This document shows positions 1 through 7,913 of a stretch of 32,920 bases of DNA, in pieces. The position numbers and the translations under genes were made by a program. The DNA comes from Methylotenera sp. (GTDB lineage Bacteria > Pseudomonadota > Gammaproteobacteria > Burkholderiales > Methylophilaceae), in contig JAQTXW010000026.1 of the NCBI GenBank assembly GCA_028688575.1, positions 1 through 32,920 on the forward strand, in the 5' to 3' direction. The notes under the pieces are model-generated. The model was given only the letters and a program-made list of their open reading frames with translations. It was not told the DNA's origin and made no database searches. Within the stretch, counting starts at the first letter, position 1; every line of letters starts with the position of its first letter.

Positions 1-15
1 TTTGCTATCCTTCAT
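1..15 (-). CDS. start of an unidentified gene cut by the window edge
   Basis: Reading leftward, an ATG at 15-13 begins MKDSK and runs off the window. A perfect AGGAGG Shine-Dalgarno lies at 30-25, nine bases before the ATG, so this is very probably a real start. Five residues cannot identify the product. In gammaproteobacteria the AlgZ/AlgR-argH area lies near an lptM-lysA pair, so diaminopimelate decarboxylase (lysA) is a guess from context only. Confidence 0.5.
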
Positions 16-109
16 CTGGGCTGACCTCCTGAGTTTGATGGCTTTCGTGTCGTAGCAAAAGCTTACCATCAGAAGTGTTCAGCCCTCCGTTTTTAGGGGT
101 AAGAAATCC

Positions 110-226
110 TTAACCGAGTGCCATGAGTGGCTGCCTGGGTTCCTGTGCAAACAAAACCGAAGATGACATCAGCAAAAATGCCAGTGTAATCACACGCCCT
201 CTTTGCATTGCAGAATGCCTACTCAT
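110..226 (-). CDS. 38-aa secreted peptide candidate, at a possible lptM position
   Basis: A short reading frame begins one base after the argH stop, in the same direction. It encodes a basic N-terminus, a hydrophobic run (about residues 12-27, ending SSSVLFA) and a short tail QEPRQPLMALG. A second possible start, ATG at 208-206, is preceded by GAGTAGG. The layout is that of a signal peptide or small lipoprotein. The tail RQPL is faintly like the CGxRGPL of LptM, the small lipoprotein often found before lysA, but the lipobox cysteine is absent (A-Q instead of C-G). It could be a decayed or divergent LptM, an unrelated small protein, or chance. No function is assigned. Confidence 0.3.
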   Translation of the reverse strand: MSRHSAMQRGRVITLAFLLMSSSVLFAQEPRQPLMALG

Positions 227-227
227 A

Positions 228-1667
228 TCAGCTCATTTCTTGTCTTGCCCTGTCAATCGCTTGTTTAACTTGGCTGGGTGCAGTGCCGCCTCTGTGATTG
301 CGACTATTCAGCGAGCCTTCCAGCGTGAGTACAGCATACACATCCTGGTCTATTTCGCTGGCAAATGTTTGTAATGTTGCGATTGGCAAATCACTTAAAT
401 CCACTTGTTTATCCACTGCATAACGCACCGCCAAGGCCACCGCCTCATGTGCATCCCTAAATGGCATGCCTTTTTTAACCAAATAATCGGCTAAATCTGT
501 AGCTGTTGCAAATCCTTCACTGGCCGCCTGGCGCATATTTTCTTTATTCACAGTAAAGCCTGCTTTTACCACAACACCGTTTTCTATGACTGGCAAGCGT
601 AGCATATCCGCATAAATCTCCAGTGTCACTAACAATGTATCAGCTGTATCAAACAAGGGCTCTTTGTCTTCTTGATTATCTTTATTGTAAGCAAGAGGCT
701 GACCTTTCATCAAGGTCAATAATGCCGTCAAATGTCCATATACACGGCCTGTTTTGCCTCGCACCAGCTCTGGGACATCAGGATTTTTTTTCTGTGGCAT
801 AATGGATGAGCCTGTGCAGAAACGGTCAGCGATGTCTATAAATGCAAATCTTGGTGAACTCCATAAAATCAACTCTTCGGAGAGCCTTGATAAATGCATC
901 ATTACCAATGATGCCGCAGCAGTAAATTCAATGGCAAAATCACGGTCAGAAACGGCATCAAGCGAATTCTCGCATACACTGTCAAACCCTAAGGCTTCAG
1001 CCACCATTTCGCGGTTAATCGGATAACTCGTACCTGCCAATGCAGCTGCACCCAAAGGCAAACGGTTAATTCGGCGGCGCACATCGGCAAAACGTTCGGC
1101 GTCACGCTTGAGCATCTCCACATAAGCCATCAGATGATGACCAAAGGTCACTGGCTGCGCCACTTGTAAATGCGTAAAGCCTGGCATGACTGTATCAAAG
1201 TTTACTTCGGCTAAATCCAACAAGCTAGATTGTAAATTGCGCAAACCCGCAATCACATGATCAGTCGTCGCACGCAACCACAACCGCACATCGGTTGCCA
1301 CCTGGTCGTTTCGGCTTCTACCAGTATGTAAGCGCTTACCTGCATCACCAATTTTGTCTGTTAAGCGCTTTTCAATATTGAGGTGCACATCTTCCAAATC
1401 CAGCAGCCACTCAAACTCGCCTGATTCTATTTCCTGCAAGATTTCATTGAGGCCTTTTTCTATTGCCGCAAAATCTTCGTGCGTGATAATGCGCTGTTGA
1501 CTCAACATGCGTGCGTGCGCGAGCGAACCTTGAATATCATACGGCGCTAGGCGGTAGTCAAAGCCAATGGATGCCGTGTATTTTTTAACCAATTCGGCCA
1601 CAGGTTCGTTAAACCTCCCTGACCAGCTAGACTCTTTTTTATTGAGCGCACTTATTTTTTCTGCCAC
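228..1667 (-). CDS. argH: argininosuccinate lyase
   Basis: This cytoplasmic enzyme splits argininosuccinate into arginine and fumarate, the last step of arginine synthesis. The 479-residue product has the usual family length. It shows the fumarase/aspartase-superfamily signature [12 protein letters not shown] at residues 286-297, which carries the catalytic serine loop, the TGRSRNDQ block near 115-122 and the GFTHLQ histidine block near 163-168. It starts with [19 protein letters not shown], typical of ArgH. It is transcribed leftward, divergent from the sensor kinase gene. The argH-algZ-algR-hemC neighbourhood is also seen in Pseudomonas, which supports the call. The intervening 238 bases hold a dispersed repeat element, so argH and the kinase may have separate promoters. 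Confidence 0.97.
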   Translation of the reverse strand: MAEKISALNKKESSWSGRFNEPVAELVKKYTASIGFDYRLAPYDIQGSLAHARMLSQQRIITHEDFAAIEKGLNEILQEIESGEFEWLLDLEDVHLNIEKRLTDKIGDAGKRLHTGRSRNDQVATDVRLWLRATTDHVIAGLRNLQSSLLDLAEVNFDTVMPGFTHLQVAQPVTFGHHLMAYVEMLKRDAERFADVRRRINRLPLGAAALAGTSYPINREMVAEALGFDSVCENSLDAVSDRDFAIEFTAAASLVMMHLSRLSEELILWSSPRFAFIDIADRFCTGSSIMPQKKNPDVPELVRGKTGRVYGHLTALLTLMKGQPLAYNKDNQEDKEPLFDTADTLLVTLEIYADMLRLPVIENGVVVKAGFTVNKENMRQAASEGFATATDLADYLVKKGMPFRDAHEAVALAVRYAVDKQVDLSDLPIATLQTFASEIDQDVYAVLTLEGSLNSRNHRGGTAPSQVKQAIDRARQEMS

Positions 1668-1691
1668 TTTATCTGCCTGTCTATATGCTTG

Positions 1692-1773
1692 AGCCCAGAT
1701 TTGCTATTAGGCGATTTTACATCCACCCAATTTGCTGTGATACCACTTCAAGTTCTAATGGAAAATCTGGGTT
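1692..1773 (+). repeat. dispersed inverted-repeat element, copy A (82 bp)
   Basis: The left arm (1692-1711, AGCCCAGATTTGCTATTAGG) and right arm (1754-1773, reverse complement AACCCAGATTTTCCATTAGA) are imperfect inverted repeats. The sub-terminal blocks CGATTTTACATC and CACTTCAAGTTCTAATGG match the copy at 27789-27910 closely, but the middle is about 40 bases shorter. It contains no reading frame of note and lies between the divergent argH and sensor-kinase genes. It looks like a small non-autonomous element (MITE- or REP-like). Confidence 0.7.
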
Positions 1774-1836
1774 AAATTAAAATTATTCGGCATATTTTGA
1801 AATATTGCTTAATAACAAACCACTTATATGCATTAG

Positions 1837-1842
1837 TATAAT
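1837..1842 (+). promoter_or_regulatory. possible -10 box before the sensor kinase
   Basis: A perfect TATAAT lies 64 bases before the kinase start codon in an AT-rich stretch between divergent genes. No good -35 hexamer stands at the right distance, so this is a weak candidate promoter. Confidence 0.25.
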
Positions 1843-1905
1843 GCATAACAGCAGTTTTTAAGAGAACGTAAGCACTCGAAGCAAGATGAATCGCCGCAGC
1901 CTATC

Positions 1906-2898
1906 ATGAAAAAAATTAGCCGTTTACCGAACATGCGCAACATGGGGATTGCACTGCGCATTATCATTATTGCCAATGCAGGCTTAATCATGGGCGCGGT
2001 TGTTCTCAGCCAAGACTGGGCTGAATTTATCTCACAGCTCACAATCACCTCTACTTTGGCTCAGCCCGTTATATTGATTAGCCTGTTTTTGTTATATGGC
2101 TGCTCTCCATATATTTTAAAACTGAGCTACTCCAAAGCTATCATTGCTGTTTTTGCGCTGGTTGCCTTAAGTGCTGCTGGCATGCACAGCTTTTTGACGC
2201 AGTTTTGGATATTCGCTGACTTGCCGTCTTTACTGCGTATTTTGATCTATACACTCACCATTACCAGCCTCACTTTATATTATCTGGATCTGCACCAGCG
2301 CGCCTATTCTCCCGCCATCACTGAGGCAAGATTGCAGGCACTGCAGGCGCGGATTCGCCCGCATTTCCTGTTTAACAGCCTGAATGCTGTGCTGTCGCTG
2401 ATTCGTAGCCAGCCTAAGCAGGCAGAAACCGCACTGGAGGACATGGCAGATTTATTTCGTGTACTCATGGCTGATAACCGAGATTTAGTCCCACTTGCGC
2501 AGGAAATTGCACTGTGCAGGCAATATTTGTCACTGGAAAAACTGCGCCTTGATGAACGCCTGAGCATTGAGTGGCTGATTGATGACATGCCGCCTGACGC
2601 TTTGGTCCCGCCGCTGCTGCTACAGCCCCTGATAGAAAATGCCGTGTATCATGGCATTGAACCCTTGCCAGATGGCGGCACGATTACCATACAGATTTAT
2701 ACGCAACAAAATGAAATTCACCTCGTCGTTAAAAATCCATACATTGCACAAAATAGTCATCAATATGGCAATAAAATGGCACTAAAAAACATAAAAGAAC
2801 GTTTAACACTGCACTTTGACCTTGAAGCCTCATTGCGCAGCAAAAAAGCTAACGGCCTATACTCGGTTCATATCACTATGCCGCAACAATCTTACTGA
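1906..2898 (+). CDS. algZ: LytS/AlgZ-family sensor histidine kinase
   Basis: This is an inner-membrane sensor kinase (330 aa) of the His_kinase/LytS class. The first ~130 residues hold about four hydrophobic membrane segments. The phospho-acceptor block RPHFLFNSLNAVLSLI puts the likely active histidine at residue 153. The ATP-binding N-box is PLLLQPLIENAVYHGI. The partner response regulator follows 16 bases after the stop. The kinase matches AlgZ/FimS of Pseudomonas in family and neighbourhood (argH, algR, hemC). The signal it senses is unknown here. The ATG at 1906 lacks a clear Shine-Dalgarno, and no other start lies in frame before an upstream stop at 1846. A 7-codon ORF (1886-1909) overlaps this start and could couple translation, but that is speculative. 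Confidence 0.88.
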   Translation: MKKISRLPNMRNMGIALRIIIIANAGLIMGAVVLSQDWAEFISQLTITSTLAQPVILISLFLLYGCSPYILKLSYSKAIIAVFALVALSAAGMHSFLTQFWIFADLPSLLRILIYTLTITSLTLYYLDLHQRAYSPAITEARLQALQARIRPHFLFNSLNAVLSLIRSQPKQAETALEDMADLFRVLMADNRDLVPLAQEIALCRQYLSLEKLRLDERLSIEWLIDDMPPDALVPPLLLQPLIENAVYHGIEPLPDGGTITIQIYTQQNEIHLVVKNPYIAQNSHQYGNKMALKNIKERLTLHFDLEASLRSKKANGLYSVHITMPQQSY

Positions 2899-2914
2899 CA
2901 TCAAGCCTGAACTC

Positions 2915-3664
2915 ATGCACCTTAATATTCTCATAGCAGATGACGAATCCCCCGCACGTAACCGCCTACGCACCTTGTTAGGTGACATTGGCAATGTGCA
3001 TGTATTAGGCGAAGCCAAAAACGGCAAAGAGCTACTGATGCTCATTAACCAGATGCCTGCAAACACCCCTCAACCTGATGTGGTGCTGCTGGATATTCGC
3101 ATGCCGCAAATGGACGGCATAGAAACTGCTGAGCACCTGCAAAAGCTAGACTCACCGCCTGCAGTGGTTTTTACCACCGCATACGACAACTACGCCGTCC
3201 AGGCTTTTGATATGAATGCGGTCGATTATTTATTAAAACCTATCCGCCAAGAGCGCCTGCAAATCGCGCTAGAAAAAGCACGCGCACTCAAACCCAAGCA
3301 ACTCGCAGCCATTGCCCCATTGCGCCCACAAAGAACACACTTGAGCATTAGCGAACGTGGCCGGATTTTGCTCATACCCATAGACGAAATTATCTATTTA
3401 AGAGCAGAACTTAAATATGTGACTGTGCGCACCGCTGAGCGCGAATATCTCATCGAAGAGTCGCTCACGCATTTAGAGCAGGAGTTTCATGCGGTGTTTG
3501 TTCGCCTGCATCGCAATTGCCTGGTCGCACATGCTTATATTTTGGGCTATGAAAAACGTAGCCATGATGCCCACGGCGAGAAGCAATGGGTCGCCCTGCT
3601 CAAGCATGTGCCTGAAACAGTCGCGGTTAGCCGAAGGCAGCAACACCTAATTCGCCAGAATTGA
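2915..3664 (+). CDS. algR: LytTR-type response regulator (AlgR-like)
   Basis: This two-component regulator (249 aa) receives phosphate from the preceding kinase and binds DNA. The N-terminal receiver domain shows the acidic pair at residues 9-10 (IADDE), the phospho-acceptor Asp near 60 in VLLDIRMPQMDG, and the conserved Lys in YLLKPIRQ. The C-terminal LytTR DNA-binding domain starts near residue 145 (HLSISERGRILLIPIDEI) and ends with VSRRQQ. The reading frame stays open 33 codons upstream into the kinase gene, but ATG 2915, giving MHLNILIADDESPARNRL, fits the receiver-domain start. The gene pair is clearly co-transcribed. Family members control surface and virulence traits in Pseudomonas; the target genes here are unknown. 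Confidence 0.9.
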   Translation: MHLNILIADDESPARNRLRTLLGDIGNVHVLGEAKNGKELLMLINQMPANTPQPDVVLLDIRMPQMDGIETAEHLQKLDSPPAVVFTTAYDNYAVQAFDMNAVDYLLKPIRQERLQIALEKARALKPKQLAAIAPLRPQRTHLSISERGRILLIPIDEIIYLRAELKYVTVRTAEREYLIEESLTHLEQEFHAVFVRLHRNCLVAHAYILGYEKRSHDAHGEKQWVALLKHVPETVAVSRRQQHLIRQN

Positions 3665-3708
3665 CCCATAGATTTAACCACGCGCAAAAGCTCCGCACCT
3701 GTCAAAGC

Positions 3709-4389
3709 TTAATTGTTTTTATTCTTGCTCGCCTCAAACTCCGCTATTTTTTTAGCCGCCCACTCTTTGCCACCCAAGCCAAACGCCAGAGCCAGCGCAA
3801 GAAAGATGGCACCAAACACAATGACAAATAATGAATGAATAAGCTGCATGCCAATGCCCAGTTGCTCCAGTGCAACAAATATGGCTAATATCTGAATGCC
3901 GTACTCGGCAGATGTGCTCACTGCCAGCGCCCCAGAAAATTTAATGCTATGTAGCCATGCAAACATCAGTTTGTTTACAAAACGTGCCAATAAAGTACCG
4001 AAAATAATGACAAGAATCGCCAAAATTATACGGGGCAAATAACCCGCCAGCTGCTGCAATAAGTGAGCGACTTCACTCAAACCCAAAGTGCTCGCACCTG
4101 TCGTGATAAACAAAATAATGACCAGCCAATACACCACTTGGCTGATGATGCCGCTTAATGTTACATTCAAGCTACCACTGTTAATAAAAGCCTCAAGACC
4201 AGATTTTTGTGCAAATTTATCAAACTGCGTGAGCTCCAGCAGCCGTTTAACCGCGAGTCGCGCCAGCTTGGCCACAACCCAGCCAAAAAACAGGATGACC
4301 ACAACTGCTAGCAATTTAGGTACAAAATTCACCAGTTGTAGCCAAAATTCATTTAGTGATGCCATAAAAACTTCAAACTGATATTGCAT
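3709..4389 (-). CDS. TM-helix-repeat membrane protein (MscS-related, CmpX-like)
   Basis: This 226-aa protein is almost wholly hydrophobic, with about four to five membrane segments. It contains two similar blocks, FVPKLLAVVVILFFGWVVAK and YLPRIILAILVIIFGTLLAR, each ending in a basic residue. That is the pattern of the conserved TM-helix repeat found in small MscS-superfamily proteins such as CmpX. It ends FGLGGKEWAAKKIAEFEASK; the GLGG-containing segment is typical just after the last helix of this family. A good Shine-Dalgarno (AGGAGAG) precedes the ATG. The gene converges on algR with a 44-base gap in which I see no strong terminator. A role in osmotic or membrane-stress response is a family-level inference. 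Confidence 0.75.
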   Translation of the reverse strand: MQYQFEVFMASLNEFWLQLVNFVPKLLAVVVILFFGWVVAKLARLAVKRLLELTQFDKFAQKSGLEAFINSGSLNVTLSGIISQVVYWLVIILFITTGASTLGLSEVAHLLQQLAGYLPRIILAILVIIFGTLLARFVNKLMFAWLHSIKFSGALAVSTSAEYGIQILAIFVALEQLGIGMQLIHSLFVIVFGAIFLALALAFGLGGKEWAAKKIAEFEASKNKNN

Positions 4390-4470
4390 TTCACTCTCCT
4401 CAGCACTATTTTAAAAGCAATCCCAGATTAGCCAGAATCAAGCATAAGCTTACCTCATAAATAACCATTC

Positions 4471-4500
4471 ACCCAGGTTTTCCATTATCAGGGCTTGCAA
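4471..4500 (-). repeat. partial copy D of the dispersed repeat
   Basis: ACCCAGGTTTTCCATTA (4471-4487) is identical to the end of the complete copy at 27789-27910 read on the opposite strand. It is followed by a similar GGGCTTGCAA block (GGACTTGCAG in the full copy). The remainder of the element is not recognisable, so this looks like a decayed end. It lies between the divergent membrane-protein gene and hemC. Confidence 0.5.
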
Positions 4501-4553
4501 GCTGCCATGCTGTAAAGCCAGATGAATTGTTATGCAGATTTTTTGGACAATCT

Positions 4554-4577
4554 TTAGTGAGATAGCCAGATCACTAA
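4554..4577. promoter_or_regulatory. inverted repeat upstream of hemC, possible operator
   Basis: TTAGTGA (4554-4560) and TCACTAA (4571-4577) form a perfect 7-bp inverted repeat with a 10-base spacer, ending 72 bases before hemC. The shape suits a dimeric regulator site. A possible extended -10 (TGTGATAAAAT) lies at 4632-4642, only about seven bases before the start codon. No regulator is identified. Confidence 0.3.
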
Positions 4578-4649
4578 TACTAAAAGGTTGCAAAACAGAA
4601 AGTGTAGGTGCTTAATGCTAGCAGGCAAGGGCTGTGATAAAATCAGACC

Positions 4650-5591
4650 ATGCAAAATTCAGCCCATCACAACGCCCCTAAAAAACTCATTATCGCTTCA
4701 CGTGAAAGTGCGCTTGCCATGTGGCAGGCAAAGCATATTCAAAGCCGATTGCAGGCACTGTATCCACAGACTGAAGTCACTATTTTGGGCATGACGACCA
4801 CTGGTGATCAAATACTAGACACGCCTTTAGCCAAAGTAGGGGGCAAAGGTTTGTTTGTAAAAGAGTTAGAAACAGCACTGGCTGACGGGCGTGCTGATTT
4901 AGCCGTGCATAGCATGAAAGATGTACCCATGAACCTGCCAGATGGCTTTATATTGGCTGCCACTGGCGAGCGTGAAGACCCGCGCGACGCCTTCGTTTCT
5001 AACGACTATGCCACACTCGAAGACCTGCCAGCAAACAGCGTTGTTGGCACTTCTAGCCTGCGCCGTCAGAGCCAGTTACAGGCGCGTTTTCCGCATTTGA
5101 AAATTGAATCGTTACGCGGCAATCTACAAACGCGCCTGCGCAAACTGGATGAAGGCCAATATGCGGCCATAATTTTGGCGGCAGCGGGCTTAATCCGACT
5201 TGAGTTAGGCAATAGAATCCGCCAATTCATCGCACCTGAACATAGCATTCCTGCCGTGGGGCAGGGCGCCTTAGGCATTGAAATCAGTGCAAGCCGACCA
5301 GACTTAATGGCTGTACTGGCACCACTCAACCATGCCGACACACAAGTTTGCGTGGAAGCCGAACGCGGAATGAGCCGCACGCTTGCAGGCAGTTGCACGG
5401 TGCCGCTAGGTGCTTACGCAGTGTGCAAAGAGACGCAAATTCATATCACAGGCTTTGTCGCAAGTGTCGATGGCAAACAAATGCTCATTGAAAGCGCCAC
5501 TGGTAGCCGTGAACATGCTGAGGCATTGGGTCAAAAACTTGCCCACCAATTAATTGCCAAAGGTGCAGATAAAATACTTGCTACTTTGTAA
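4650..5591 (+). CDS. hemC: porphobilinogen deaminase (hydroxymethylbilane synthase)
   Basis: This cytoplasmic enzyme joins four porphobilinogen units into hydroxymethylbilane in heme synthesis. The 313-residue product matches the family length. Cys249 in [12 protein letters not shown] is the attachment site for the dipyrromethane cofactor. The catalytic Asp lies in HSMKDVP (near 91), and the substrate-binding arginines are in GTSSLRRQ and [10 protein letters not shown]. The ATG at 4650 has only a weak ribosome binding site. It leads the cluster hemC-hemD-hemX-hemY. Heme made here would serve the b-type hemes of NarI encoded downstream, among other proteins. Confidence 0.97.
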   Translation: MQNSAHHNAPKKLIIASRESALAMWQAKHIQSRLQALYPQTEVTILGMTTTGDQILDTPLAKVGGKGLFVKELETALADGRADLAVHSMKDVPMNLPDGFILAATGEREDPRDAFVSNDYATLEDLPANSVVGTSSLRRQSQLQARFPHLKIESLRGNLQTRLRKLDEGQYAAIILAAAGLIRLELGNRIRQFIAPEHSIPAVGQGALGIEISASRPDLMAVLAPLNHADTQVCVEAERGMSRTLAGSCTVPLGAYAVCKETQIHITGFVASVDGKQMLIESATGSREHAEALGQKLAHQLIAKGADKILATL

Positions 5592-5606
5592 CACTGGATT
5601 TAGCAT

Positions 5607-5657
5607 CTGTTAGGCACGCTAATGCGCACGCTTGCAACGTGGCCTACCTGACAACAG
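5607..5657 (+). other. possible hairpin between hemC and hemD
   Basis: CTGTTAGGCACG (5607-5618) can pair with CGTGGCCT (5638-5645) and AACAG (5653-5657), leaving bulges. There is no run of T after it, so it is not a standard terminator. It may be an RNA processing or attenuation structure, or chance. Confidence 0.2.
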
Positions 5658-5675
5658 CTTATTTGAAAATAAATC

Positions 5676-6452
5676 ATGTCTTCTGATCATCTGTTACAAG
5701 ACTTATATATCGCTGTCACAAGGCCTGTTGAGCAAGCACAAAGCCTATATCAGGCTATTTTTAAGCATGGCGGGCATGCGATTCCTTTTCCGCTGATTGC
5801 GATATCTGCTTTAGATGATTACCGCTTATTCGAGCAGCAGCTCACGCGCCTCGAAACAACAGATTGGGCGATATTTATCAGTTCTAATGCGGTTGAATTC
5901 GCTATGCCGCACATCCTAAAAAAATACGGCAAACTGCCAGAAAATCTTAAATTCGCCGCGATTGGCCATCAAACTGCAAGCGCGTTATCGCGTTATGGTG
6001 TGCATGATGTGCTCATTCCTCGCACCCGATTTGATAGCGAAACGCTGCTAGCCCTCTCCGAACTGCAGGATGTGGCTGGGCAAACCATCGCTATCGTCCG
6101 TGGTGAGGGGGGGCGGGAGCTCATGGCGGACACACTGAAATCCCGTGGTGCGCATCTCTATTTTGCTGAATGTTACCGCCGTGTCAATCCACAAAAAAAC
6201 GTTGATGTCTTAAATGCGCAATGGCGACTCAATCAATTGGACGTCATCATTATCACCAGCAGTGAAGCCATGCGCCATTTACTGCAAATGGCCGAAAAAG
6301 CTGAATGGCTAAGGCACGTCACCCTGTGTGTCAATCATGAGAGAATCGCAGAGCAGCCAAGAAAACTAGGATTAAAAGTTTTGGTGGCCGACGCGCCAGG
6401 CGATGAAGCCATGTTACAGTGTATCTCTCAATGTATTAAACATCATGACTAA
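5676..6452 (+). CDS. hemD: uroporphyrinogen-III synthase
   Basis: The product (258 aa) should close hydroxymethylbilane into uroporphyrinogen III, the branch point for heme, siroheme and cobalamin. HemD sequences are poorly conserved; the assignment rests on family-like blocks and on position right after hemC. Visible blocks are YIAVTRPVEQAQSLYQAI at the N-terminus, DWAIFISSNAVEFAM near 68, FAAIGHQTASAL near 92, IAIVRGEGGRELM near 139 and DVIIITSSEAMRHLL near 188. Gene length is normal. Its stop overlaps the hemX start by eight bases, which indicates translational coupling. The Shine-Dalgarno is weak. Confidence 0.93.
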   Translation: MSSDHLLQDLYIAVTRPVEQAQSLYQAIFKHGGHAIPFPLIAISALDDYRLFEQQLTRLETTDWAIFISSNAVEFAMPHILKKYGKLPENLKFAAIGHQTASALSRYGVHDVLIPRTRFDSETLLALSELQDVAGQTIAIVRGEGGRELMADTLKSRGAHLYFAECYRRVNPQKNVDVLNAQWRLNQLDVIIITSSEAMRHLLQMAEKAEWLRHVTLCVNHERIAEQPRKLGLKVLVADAPGDEAMLQCISQCIKHHD

Positions 6453-7479
6453 TCAAGCTGAACCACTGTTTGTAGAAAAACGCAAACCATCGATGATGGC
6501 CGTAGCAACCATCATTTTGGTGATTATCGCTATCTTCACGCTTGCATGGCAATGGCTTAACACGCGTCACCGCTTTAATGAAATAGAAAAGACGCTCAGC
6601 ATCAAGCTGGAAAAATATCAGGCGCTCAATCAACAAAGCCTGGCGCTTGCCAAACAGGCTGAAGAACGCAGCACACAAGCCAACGCGCGCACCATTATTT
6701 TGGAGCAAAAATTAGCCGAATCACGCGACCAGCAAGAAGCACTGCAAACCCTATATACGCAACTTGCTGAGAATCGTGAATCCACAGCTGTTGCTGAGGT
6801 AGAGCAATTGCTCACTATTGCCAAACAGCAACTGCAGCTTGCAGGCAACGTAAAGTCTGCGTTACTGGCACTTGAAGCAGCTGATCAAAGGCTACAGCCT
6901 ATAGAGCTGCCTAGGGCGATATCGCTACGCGAAACCCTGCACCTAGAGATAGAAAGTCTACGTGAGCTTCCGCAAATTGATCTTATTGGCATTAGCGCAC
7001 AACTCACCTACCTGACCGAATTATCCAGCTCATTGCCTTTGATTAGTGAGCGCCAGCCAATAGAGAATAATCTCGCCTACCAAAGTAGCGTGATGGGCAA
7101 TTCGGCTGAGCCAGTCAGCTTCTGGCAACGTATGTGGCAGGAAGTCAGCTCGCTTGTAACCGTTGAGCGCATTGACAGACCAGAGCCACCGCTACTCGCG
7201 CCAGATCATGCTTTGTATTTACGTGAAAATATAAAACTGAGGTTGCTCACTGCGCGTATCGCGCTGCTGCAACATGACGACGCTACTTTTAAGGCCGATT
7301 TAAATACCGTTAAAACCTGGCTTAACCAATATTTTGATACGCAGCATCAAGACACCATCAGTGCATTTCGGCTTTTAAACAAATTGTCCAGTCACAATAT
7401 CAATATTGAATTGCCTCAGCTAAATAACAGTCTGGCAGCGGTTAACCGCTACAAACTACTGCTGGAGAAAAGTGAGTAA
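6445..7479 (+). CDS. hemX: HemX-family membrane protein
   Basis: This 344-aa protein has a short cytoplasmic N-terminus, one membrane helix near residues 17-35 (MMAVATIILVIIAIFTLAW) and a long coiled-coil-rich periplasmic part (roughly 45-125, full of Gln, Glu, Ala and Leu). This is the HemX/DUF513 layout, and the gene is in the standard place between hemD and hemY. Despite older annotation as a methyltransferase, this family lacks such motifs, and its job in tetrapyrrole metabolism is not settled. I chose ATG 6445 (MTNQAEPLFVEKRKP), which overlaps hemD by eight bases, over a start 14 codons earlier that would lie deep in hemD. Confidence 0.9.
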   Translation: MTNQAEPLFVEKRKPSMMAVATIILVIIAIFTLAWQWLNTRHRFNEIEKTLSIKLEKYQALNQQSLALAKQAEERSTQANARTIILEQKLAESRDQQEALQTLYTQLAENRESTAVAEVEQLLTIAKQQLQLAGNVKSALLALEAADQRLQPIELPRAISLRETLHLEIESLRELPQIDLIGISAQLTYLTELSSSLPLISERQPIENNLAYQSSVMGNSAEPVSFWQRMWQEVSSLVTVERIDRPEPPLLAPDHALYLRENIKLRLLTARIALLQHDDATFKADLNTVKTWLNQYFDTQHQDTISAFRLLNKLSSHNINIELPQLNNSLAAVNRYKLLLEKSE

Positions 7480-7483
7480 TACG

Positions 7484-7894
7484 ATGATCAGGCAAAAGTT
7501 ACTTTGGTGGCTTGTGATGTTTGTGCTTTTAGTCACCGCGGTGTGGCTTGTGAGCAGCAATGAGGGCTATGTGCTGATTATTCGAAATCCTTATCGCATT
7601 CAAATCTCTTTTAACTTTTTTCTTATTGCCGTCGTGGGCTTATTTTTAGGCTTGCACTACTGCTTAAAAATAATAGATTATCTGCGAGGCATTCCTGTGA
7701 ACAAAAAGAATAAACAGAATATTCTGAGTTTGAAGGCAGGTAATGTAGCCCTGCTTGAAGGCATGCATGCCCTCGCAGAGGGGGATGTTGATCAAGCCAA
7801 GCGCTCAGCTAATTTAGCGCAGAGCTTGATTAAGAACGCTGACCTGGAAATACTGATTCAAAAATTGGAAAACCATCACACTGGCCAGCATTAG
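7484..7894 (+). CDS. hemY: short HemY-like protein (N-terminal domain only)
   Basis: The sequence matches the HemY N-terminal domain. Two membrane helices lie near residues 5-22 and 40-60, with GYVLIIRNPYRIQISFNF between them. Then comes a cytoplasm- or periplasm-facing helical piece, ALLEGMHALAEGDVDQAKRS, matching the first TPR-like helix pair. HemY proteins of proteobacteria are usually near 400 aa with a long TPR tail; here the protein stops at 136 residues. Only 19 bases separate its stop from the convergent flavoprotein gene, so the tail is genuinely absent at this locus. ATG 7484 is used; a GTG at 7472 overlapping hemX is the alternative. Role: associated with protoheme synthesis, mechanism uncertain. 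Confidence 0.8.
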   Translation: MIRQKLLWWLVMFVLLVTAVWLVSSNEGYVLIIRNPYRIQISFNFFLIAVVGLFLGLHYCLKIIDYLRGIPVNKKNKQNILSLKAGNVALLEGMHALAEGDVDQAKRSANLAQSLIKNADLEILIQKLENHHTGQH

Positions 7895-7913
7895 GCTGGT
7901 GCTTCCCTTGCGA

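Noticed and set aside
1833-2048. 71-codon leftward Cys-rich frame antisense to the sensor kinase start
   Set aside because: It lies almost wholly over a clear coding region and shows no domain or ribosome binding site.
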